From a virus, in the IMG/VR virus record IMGVR_UViG_3300031963_000141, positions 1 to 63,087 of that record: a stretch of DNA of 63,087 nucleotides, one strand, 5' to 3'. Below, in pieces: positions 34,003 to 42,300 of this stretch; position 1 is the first letter of the stretch, and each line of letters starts with the position of its first letter. Position numbers and translations under genes: made by a program. The notes under the pieces were generated by a model. That model made no database searches, was not told the origin of the DNA, and saw nothing but the letters and a program-made list of their open reading frames with translations.

Positions 34003-36303
34003 ATGCAACAAGTAAGAATAAAGAAACTTCCTAATAGAGCTTTAGGAGGTGTAAAGACAGGACAGCAAACTTCTACAGGAGCTCTGTCTATTCAACCTAC
34101 TGCAATGGGTGGTTCTGATATTGATCAGTACATTGGTGAGAAAGCTGTTGATACAAGAAAGACATTACAACCAGATCCAAGAGAAAAATCTAATGTAGAA
34201 GTTGAGAAAGGTGAAGTTGTTGCCGGTGACCTGAATGGTGATGGAATGATTGAAACCTATATTGCAGGAGGTAAACGTCATAGCCAAGGTGGTACACCAC
34301 TTAATCTACCAGATGATACTTTTATCTTCAGTGATACTAAGTCAATGAAGATTAAGAATCCTGATATTCTTAAGAAGTTTGGTAAGACATCTGGATCATA
34401 TACTCCTGCTGATCTTGCTAAGCAATATGATATAAATAAGTATAGAAAGATTTTACAAGATCCGGACTCTGATGCTGTTGATAGAAAGACAGCAGAGTTA
34501 ATGATCCGTAACTATACAATGAAGCTTGGAGCTTTAGCAGTTGCACAAGAAGGTAAAAAAGGATTTCCTCAAGGTGTACCGCTTATTGCTCAACCTTTTA
34601 TGCAATCAAATCAGATTACTGAAGAGCAGGTAATGCCTAAGTATAAACCAAGATTTGCTAAACAGGAACAAGAAACAACAGAAGAAGAAACAGCAGAACC
34701 ACAAGAAGAAGTAGGATTGGATGAAAGCATGCCTACTCAAATGCCTAATGGTGAGCAAATTGCTATGTCACCTGAGATGTCAGGTGAAGCACCAATGGCG
34801 GCCTATGGTATGAACATGGGTGGTTACAGTATGCCATTCTATCAAGACTATGATACCCAAGATGAGTATGCAGAAGGCGGTCTAATAAAAGCTAAAGGAG
34901 GTGCTGAAGTTGAGCCGCCATATAAAATGAATGAAGCTTACACACCTAAAGGTGTTGTACGTCTTAATGCATTTAGAAAGAAATATGGTCTTCCGCAGCT
35001 TAAAGGATCAGTTACTAAAGCTGATATTCAAAAAGCTGCTGGTGAACTTCAAGCTAAGATTGCAGAAACTAATCCAGATCTATTGGTTGATTACATGACT
35101 ACTAAGTCACATCAACCTAACAGAGAGTTATTAAAAGTTATTCCTACAGGATATCCTAAAACTACAGCCGGTGCAAAAGCTGCACTAGCTGATGGAAAAC
35201 TTACTCCAGATAAAATTAAGACTGCATACAAAGATAATGAGTGGTGGTACCGTGCACTTGATACACAAGTTAAAGAGCTTTCTAAAGAAGAGTATGAGAA
35301 GAAGATGAAAGAACCTAATGCTATTAAGCAAGGTGATAAACTCTACTTTAATGAAGATCCTGCTAATCCTGAAATGTACACTGAGTATGTAATGAAGGAT
35401 GCTGGTAAAAAAGCTGATGATAAAACTACAACTACTACAACTACTGATGAAGGAGATGATACTGATGTAGATCAAGACTATATAGATAATTATCAATATC
35501 CAAGAGAAACAAAAGCAAGCTGGATGGCTCCAGATGTTATGAATCTTGCCGGAGCATTTGGTGATAGAGCAAGTTTAAGAAAACAATATCCTTGGGCTCC
35601 AAGAGTTGATTTAGAAGAAGCACAACCAAGATACTTAGATGTAACTAGACCTGCTGCTGCTTTAGCAGAACAAGCAAATATTGCTCAACAGAACCTAGCT
35701 CAATTTACAGGATCTCCACAACTTACATCAGCAAGAGCTATGGGTATGCAAGGACAACTTGCTAAGAACGTAGTAGACCTGATGTCTTCATACAACAACC
35801 AAAACGTAGCTATTGCAAATCAATATGCACAAGCTAATGCTGGTATTAGAAATCAAGAAAGATTAAAGAATCAAGAGATTGCAACAAAACTCTATGATCA
35901 AACTAATCTAATGAATCAGCAATATGATAATTCTAAGCGTGCTGCCAATGCTAATATACGTCAAGCAATGGCTACAGGTTGGAAGAATGCATCTGACCTA
36001 GCAATGGTAAACGCTATGTCTGAGCAGTATGATATTGATCCTGCAACAGGTACTGTTATATTCCAAGGAGGTAAAGATAATACACCGGAAAGAACTCAAA
36101 CATTTAATGATTTGCTTAATGATTATATTGAAGCAGGTTTTGATCCTAAAGATGCAATTGTTGCAGCTAAAGAAGCAATGAAAGGATCTACTTCTTCATC
36201 TGGTATTGATTATCAAGCTTTACTAGACAATATGCAGTATAGCAAAGATGGGGGTGGTATTTATGTAATGGGAGCAAATGTATTCCCATTCATGTTCTAC
36301 TAA
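34003..36303 (+). CDS. Cargo-like protein 3 (766 aa)
   Basis: A 766-residue protein, one base after the previous stop. The N-terminus VRIKKLPNRALGG shares the VRIxKxPN start. Residues of about 64-120 (VEVEKGEVVAGDLNGDGMIE, then GGKRHSQGGTPLNLPDDTFI) form a compact beta region that I associate with crAss-like structural proteins; D76, N78, D80 and G81 look like a calcium loop but the twelfth residue is not acidic. The middle is disordered (EEETAEPQEEVGLDES). Residues of about 500-680 are long helices with Ala/Gln heptads (NVAIANQYAQANAGIRNQ), as in ejection proteins. The C-terminus ends KDGGGIYVMGANVFPFMFY, a hydrophobic tail. Likely virion cargo. Confidence 0.5.
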   Translation: MQQVRIKKLPNRALGGVKTGQQTSTGALSIQPTAMGGSDIDQYIGEKAVDTRKTLQPDPREKSNVEVEKGEVVAGDLNGDGMIETYIAGGKRHSQGGTPLNLPDDTFIFSDTKSMKIKNPDILKKFGKTSGSYTPADLAKQYDINKYRKILQDPDSDAVDRKTAELMIRNYTMKLGALAVAQEGKKGFPQGVPLIAQPFMQSNQITEEQVMPKYKPRFAKQEQETTEEETAEPQEEVGLDESMPTQMPNGEQIAMSPEMSGEAPMAAYGMNMGGYSMPFYQDYDTQDEYAEGGLIKAKGGAEVEPPYKMNEAYTPKGVVRLNAFRKKYGLPQLKGSVTKADIQKAAGELQAKIAETNPDLLVDYMTTKSHQPNRELLKVIPTGYPKTTAGAKAALADGKLTPDKIKTAYKDNEWWYRALDTQVKELSKEEYEKKMKEPNAIKQGDKLYFNEDPANPEMYTEYVMKDAGKKADDKTTTTTTTDEGDDTDVDQDYIDNYQYPRETKASWMAPDVMNLAGAFGDRASLRKQYPWAPRVDLEEAQPRYLDVTRPAAALAEQANIAQQNLAQFTGSPQLTSARAMGMQGQLAKNVVDLMSSYNNQNVAIANQYAQANAGIRNQERLKNQEIATKLYDQTNLMNQQYDNSKRAANANIRQAMATGWKNASDLAMVNAMSEQYDIDPATGTVIFQGGKDNTPERTQTFNDLLNDYIEAGFDPKDAIVAAKEAMKGSTSSSGIDYQALLDNMQYSKDGGGIYVMGANVFPFMFY

Positions 36304-36356
36304 ACTTTATATGTTTAGTAAACTTATTTGATTTTGGTATTTTTACAATATAGATA
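36301..36356 (+). promoter_or_regulatory. Second stop-codon hairpin plus TTTTAC-AATAT motif
   Basis: The stop codon begins TAAACTTTATATGTTTAG, which pairs TAAAC with GTTTA across an AT-rich loop, closely resembling the hairpin at 29702. About 25 bases later TTTTACAATATAG (36341-36353) matches the promoter-like motif with one change (A for T in the fourth-last position). It lies 13 bases before ATG 36366. Confidence 0.4.
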
Positions 36357-36365
36357 AATTAAGAT

Positions 36366-39311
36366 ATGGCAACGTATTTACAAGGTGTCACAGATTACAT
36401 TCCGCAGTTTCAACCATTTCAGCCTGACCTGAACTTATATGCTAATGTACTTCAGACAAAACAGACTCAATATGATACTGCATGGAAATCAATAAATAAA
36501 GTATATGGTCAATATTTTTATTCTGATCTTACAAGAGATGATAATATTCAACGTAAAGATGAGTTATTAAAAAACATTGACTTTAACTTAAAAAGAGTTT
36601 CCGGTCTTGACTTATCCCTTAGTCAAAATATAGATCAAGCTACACAGGTGTTTAAACCTTTTTATGAGGATAAAAACCTTATGAAAGATATGGCTTGGAC
36701 TAAAACTTATAATGCACAAAAAAGTAGAGCTGAAGGTTTAAAGAATGCATTTGATGAGAAAAGAAGATCTGAATACTGGGAGACTGGTGTTAGAGCTATG
36801 GACTACATGCGTGATGAATTTAAAGAAGCATCTGCTGATGAGGCATTAGGATTTGGGAATGTAAGCTATACTCCTTACGTCAATACAATGAAGAAGGCAC
36901 AGGAGTTAGCAAAGGATGCAGGACTGTCTGTAGAAAAAGTTGACTTCAGTCCTGATGGTAGATATATTATTAAGACTAAGAATGGTGATGAGTTAATTGA
37001 ACCACTTAGTAAATTGTTTGAAGCCAGTCTAGGGTCTGATCCAACAGTACAAGCAATATATCAAACACAAGCATATGTAAACCGTAAGGATTATGCTTAC
37101 TCTAATGCTGCTCAATTTGGTGGAGATAAGAATGCAGCAGAGATGAAGTATCTTGAGAACAGCTTTAACTTACTTAAGCAAGAGCAAGTTCAGAGATATG
37201 AAAACTTAAAAGATTCATCAACTACATATGAAGGTAGAATAAAAGATGTTCAGGCACAAATAGACAAGGGTAGTAAAGACCCTAAGCTAAAAGCATATCT
37301 TGATAATCTTACACAAGCAAAAGAGATTAATGATTCTGTACTAGAAAGAGTACAGAAAGATGTAGATGCATTATCTGAAAAGTCTAGTACGCTTACAACA
37401 TCTACAGGCTTTCAAAACCCTTATGGAGATGTTAAGTCACTGCGTTGGAAAGTTGACAACGGTATGGCTTCAAAACTTATGCAGAAAGATCTAGATGAAG
37501 CTGCGCAGATTTTTGCTTACAAAGATGCTGAAGTAGATATTGAAGCTGATGTATATGCAGTAAATGAGCAGAAGCATGCTTTCTCTATGCAAGAAGTTGC
37601 AGCTAGAAATGCAGGTCTTGCTAATGCAGCTAGAATCCGTAATGCTGGTGAGCGTAAGAATATGCTTGACAAAGCACTTATTGACAGTGGTATTGGTACT
37701 ATAGATCTTAACACAGGAAAAGTAGTTGTTAATGAAGGTTACCAAAATACATTTGTTGATACAGAGAATGATGGTAACGTGACAGATAAAGTAAGTATGA
37801 AAGTACTTAGTGATGCAATTGCTAAAAGACAAACAGGTCAATATGCAGTTCCATATCTTAATCAGTCATTAGCACTTCTTCAAAAACTAAAAGAGACTGG
37901 AGTTATTTCAGATAAAGAAATCAGTAAGATTCTTTCTCATAATGGAAAACAAACTAACTGGAATGAGTTTAATAAAAAGCTTCAGTCTGATCCATATAAA
38001 TTCTTAAGAGGAGATATAGGAAGTAAAGAACTTATTGGTATTAATAAGAGACTTAATTGGTGGGTTAGAAATAATAATAAAGTTAGTGCTATTGCTAAAG
38101 GTATTCCAGGTTATGCTGAAGCATCATCTCAATTTAATGATTATGCTAAATACTTAGATCAGGATACTAAGTGGAGAAAAGATAGTTCTAAAATTGTAGA
38201 ACAGCATTTAGCATATACACTAGATGATAATATGAAAGGATACGCTAAGTATCTATATGATGAGAACGGTAGACTCCGTAGTAAAGCTGAATTTAATTCA
38301 TTGTTTAATAACAGCGGCAAGATGAAAGGTGGTGAAGGTGGTGGAAAAACTAGAGCTATGGCTAGAGGAGCTTCTACTGTATTAGGACCAGCTGCTAATC
38401 TTGTTGGCTCTGCATATAATTGGATGACAGGTGCTGATAAATCAGATGTATATGATGAACTTGTTAAAGCTGCAGGTACCGCATACTCATCAGGTAAAAT
38501 TAAAAAAGCTCCTCCAGGAATTGCATCAATTGGTGAAATGTCTGGAACAGGTTTATTTACAGCAGGTAGACAATCTATCCTTGTATCACCAAAAGGTATG
38601 GGTACAAAAGGACATGCATACTTCCATGAGTTTGTAGGTGACTATAGAAAGATGGACTTTGGTGATCCTACAAAGCATCAGATTACTTTCTTAGGAACAA
38701 ATGCAAATGCATTAAAAGCAGAGTCACTACGTAATAAAACAGGTAAGGCTCTTGTTGATGCTATTGTTATGGAGATGAATAACTCTAAGAGTAAGTTTAA
38801 AAACTTTAAGATGAGTGCTCAATCTATAGTAGGTAATAATGCAAATAAAGGTGCAATGATTTTGAGACCAGATGCTGAATGGCTAGGTGGGCAAGTTTAT
38901 AAGACAGATAAAGATGGTAATAAAACTGGTTCAGGTATAATTAGTCAAGCACAGTATGATGCTATCATGCAAAATGGTGTATCTATTGTATCTAATAATA
39001 ATAACTTTAGTAATGGTTTATTCCAATCTTCATATATGGATCCACTTCAATCTATTGTAGATTATGATGGAATATATGAATACCGTGACCCATATGGAAA
39101 CCTTACAGGTACAATTACCAAAAACCAAACTGGTACTGGAGATTATAACATTAAGACAAGCTACAACATTTTAGATCATGAGACTGGTCAATATATGAAT
39201 GATATTAGATATGAGAATACTCTAACATCAGGTAATAACCTTTCTCAAAGAAAATATGACTGGTTAAATATGTCAGAACAAGTTAGACTATACAACAATG
39301 GCGGATACTAA
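36366..39311 (+). CDS. Large internal virion (cargo) protein, crAss-like (981 aa)
   Basis: A 981-residue protein whose start (TYLQGVTDYIPQFQPFQPD, then LNLYANVLQTKQTQYDTAWK) is familiar to me from crAss-like virion cargo proteins. It is mostly long charged helices (residues of about 30-430), with a coiled-coil stretch at about 255-335. A Gly-rich hinge (KGGEGGGKTRAMARGAS) occurs near residue 655, then an Ala/Gly region and a C-terminal beta domain, ending MSEQVRLYNNGGY. Such proteins are stored in the head or tail and ejected before the genome. It has its own promoter-like element and overlaps the next gene by 14 bases. Role inferred from relatives and context. Confidence 0.65.
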   Translation: MATYLQGVTDYIPQFQPFQPDLNLYANVLQTKQTQYDTAWKSINKVYGQYFYSDLTRDDNIQRKDELLKNIDFNLKRVSGLDLSLSQNIDQATQVFKPFYEDKNLMKDMAWTKTYNAQKSRAEGLKNAFDEKRRSEYWETGVRAMDYMRDEFKEASADEALGFGNVSYTPYVNTMKKAQELAKDAGLSVEKVDFSPDGRYIIKTKNGDELIEPLSKLFEASLGSDPTVQAIYQTQAYVNRKDYAYSNAAQFGGDKNAAEMKYLENSFNLLKQEQVQRYENLKDSSTTYEGRIKDVQAQIDKGSKDPKLKAYLDNLTQAKEINDSVLERVQKDVDALSEKSSTLTTSTGFQNPYGDVKSLRWKVDNGMASKLMQKDLDEAAQIFAYKDAEVDIEADVYAVNEQKHAFSMQEVAARNAGLANAARIRNAGERKNMLDKALIDSGIGTIDLNTGKVVVNEGYQNTFVDTENDGNVTDKVSMKVLSDAIAKRQTGQYAVPYLNQSLALLQKLKETGVISDKEISKILSHNGKQTNWNEFNKKLQSDPYKFLRGDIGSKELIGINKRLNWWVRNNNKVSAIAKGIPGYAEASSQFNDYAKYLDQDTKWRKDSSKIVEQHLAYTLDDNMKGYAKYLYDENGRLRSKAEFNSLFNNSGKMKGGEGGGKTRAMARGASTVLGPAANLVGSAYNWMTGADKSDVYDELVKAAGTAYSSGKIKKAPPGIASIGEMSGTGLFTAGRQSILVSPKGMGTKGHAYFHEFVGDYRKMDFGDPTKHQITFLGTNANALKAESLRNKTGKALVDAIVMEMNNSKSKFKNFKMSAQSIVGNNANKGAMILRPDAEWLGGQVYKTDKDGNKTGSGIISQAQYDAIMQNGVSIVSNNNNFSNGLFQSSYMDPLQSIVDYDGIYEYRDPYGNLTGTITKNQTGTGDYNIKTSYNILDHETGQYMNDIRYENTLTSGNNLSQRKYDWLNMSEQVRLYNNGGY

Positions 39312-42300
39312 TGAATCATTTAGCCCACTTGACTCACTTGGGCCAGCTTACGGAAAGATAAACCAACCCTCTCTTGATGAGCAGGGTTTATCTGCTTTTG
39401 AGGGAGACAGGATTACAAGACCTGAAATTAATTTCCCTGATAGAGGTACAAACTTTATTCCTATTATACCTAGTGCAGGTCAATTAGATAATCAGCAAAC
39501 TACTGTACGTAAAGACATAGTTGGTAAACCAGGAGCTAAAGCAAATCCTTCAAAGTTATCTGCAAAAGATTTTTCAAAAGCAATAGGTGATTTTTACTCA
39601 GCTAAAGCTGCAGCTAATCAAGACAAGAATGAATATGCAAGAATATATTCTTATGATGCTGGACCAGACGGTGGGTCATTCTATAAGAGATATTCTAAGA
39701 TGGGAGATGAGACCTTTAATAAATTAGGCTTTCACCCTTTCCGTGATAATGAATCTATTTATAATGCAGGTACATCAGGTTGGGCAGATGCTAAAAGAAT
39801 GATGGTTCATTCATTCTGGCCAATGTTTACACAAGCATTTAAGTCAGCTCCACAGAGTTTAGGTAAAATGCTTCAAGGAGATTTCAGTCCTGATAAAGAG
39901 GCTGCAATGATGAGCGCTGAGCAATCAGCTATTGGTTACTCCTCAAGAGGTGGTGTAGGTGCATGGTTAAATAATACAGGAATGGCATTTGCTTATACAG
40001 CAGGTGTTATTACTGAAGCTTTGGCTGAAGAAGCTGCGGCTGCTGCATTTACAGTAGCTACTGCTGGGGGTGGTGCCCCAGCTTTATTTGCTACTACAGC
40101 AAACAACGCTAGAAAAATACCAAGCATTCTAAGAGGTTTAAACACTGCTGAAAATGCTATTGATGGTATGAAAGCTATGAATGCTACACTAAATGGATTA
40201 AAGTCTGTTAGTGGTGCAAGAAGCTTTTGGAATGCAGCTAGAGTAGAAAAGACTGTGAGTAGTAATACCTTTAAGTTCTTTAATCCTCTTTCTAACCTTA
40301 CAGAAGCAGGAATTAAAATTGCTAAGAATGAGGATAATCTTACAGGACTAGCAAGAGCATATGATGCAACTAAGAAAACATTTGGTGGATTTTACGGTGA
40401 TGTAAGAGCAGTTAACATGGCATTGTCAGAAGCTAGACTAGAAGGTGGTATGGCTGAGAATGACACATATAATAAACTCTATGATGATTATTATAGAGAT
40501 GAGCAAGAAGCACCAGATAATAAGACTCAAGAAAGAATGATGCTTCAAGCTAAAGAAGCAGGTATGACTGATTTAATATGGAACACTGGTCTTATATATG
40601 CATCAAATAAACTTGTACTTCCTAACCTTGTTAACCGTAGAGGAGGTATAGCAAACTTTCTTAAATCCAAAACTGAGGATTTACTAAATCTTGATGGAGG
40701 TGATATTCTTAAAATAAATAAGAAGACAACTCTTAAAACAGGTAAGACTGTTAATACATCAAAGCTTGAATGGAGAGAAAAGAATCTTTGGAATACTGTA
40801 AAAGGTTTTGCTCAAAGACCATTAAGTAAATCTATTCCTGCTGGTGCTGCATACTTTAAAGCAAATATAGGTGAAGCATTACAAGAGAATTTACAGGAAG
40901 TTATTTCTGATGCTACAAAGAATTATTACATTGATTCATATAGTAATCCCAATGTAGCAACACATCAGTATGCTAGAGGTCTAGTTAAGAATGCTGTTAA
41001 AGATCAGTTCTCAGCTAGAGGTTTGGAAACTTTTGCTTCTGGTTTTACTATGGGTATGTTTGCTTCTCCATTAAACGCATTACCACAAGCATTTTCTATT
41101 GGTTATAATAGAATCTTTGATAATGATGCTTACACTAAATATAAAATGGCCAGAACAAAATATGGTCAGCAAATGGTTAATACTTTATCTAGTGTAGATC
41201 TAAAAGACTTCTTTGATAATAACTTAAAGAACTATGGTGTTCAAGCTTCTGCAACAGACCTTAAAGTAACTGCTTCTGAAAAGGTAGCAAGAGATGCATC
41301 TGATGCAGCATTCATTTCTCAAATGCAAGTTATACTTGATAAGGGAATGATGGATTACTACACAGACCAATTAAAAGGTTTACAACAGCTTACTGCTGAA
41401 GAGTTTGAAGAGATGGTTCCTGGAATTCCTGCAGGTAAAGGTCAAGAGTATCTTGATAAACTACCTGAAGTAATTGATAGGGCTCAGAAAATGGAGAAGA
41501 AGTTTAATGATATAAACGATAGATTTCCAAATCCAGTTAACATAAGTAACTATAAAAAAGGAGACCCAGACTATGAAGATGCTTCATTGACATATCATGC
41601 ATGGGAAGAAGCAAAGAGAAATGCTATATTCTTTAATGAGTCTTTTGATAACACTACTAAACGTATGTCTAGTATTATTAATGATGTAACAAGCTCAGGC
41701 TTGCTTAAAAAAGCATCATTCAATGATATGAAAGTATTGTTTGATCAAGCTCTTTTATCTAATGAAGCTGAGATATTAAAAACTGAAGTTGATACACTTG
41801 AGTCAACTAAAGCTGATCCAAAAGAGTTAGCTAAAAAGAAAAGAAGACTTGAGGTATTAAAAAAACTAGATGATGGTATCACCAGCTTTAAGAGATACTA
41901 TGTTGACAGAAGTGAAATAGCACAAAGAATTATTAATGATAACAAAGATGCTTCAGAAGAAGAAGTTCTTAAGATGATTGATAATGAATTGGGTATCCGC
42001 AATGATGATAATGACATTAAGTTCAATGAGGAACTTGAGTCTACATTCAGAGAATACTTAAAGTCACTTGCATCCATTAATGATGATAACTTATTTGATA
42101 GTGATATAGATGAGGCATTTGAAAAACTTCGTGACTTCTATTTGCTAAGCAAAGAGGCTCAGGGAATGGTAAGAGGTATTAACCTGCTTCATGACCCTAA
42201 AGGATTTGTAGAGCATGTTAAGCGCAACAAAGTTTGGATGAAAGAGCTTTATGATAACCGTAGAGAATACTATGAGAATCTTAAAGAGCAAGAGTTCCAG

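Noticed and set aside
34220-34270. Second calcium loop (DLNGDGMIETYI) in the 766-aa protein
   Set aside because: Position 12 is not Asp or Glu, so a functional EF-hand is doubtful; mentioned only in the gene entry.
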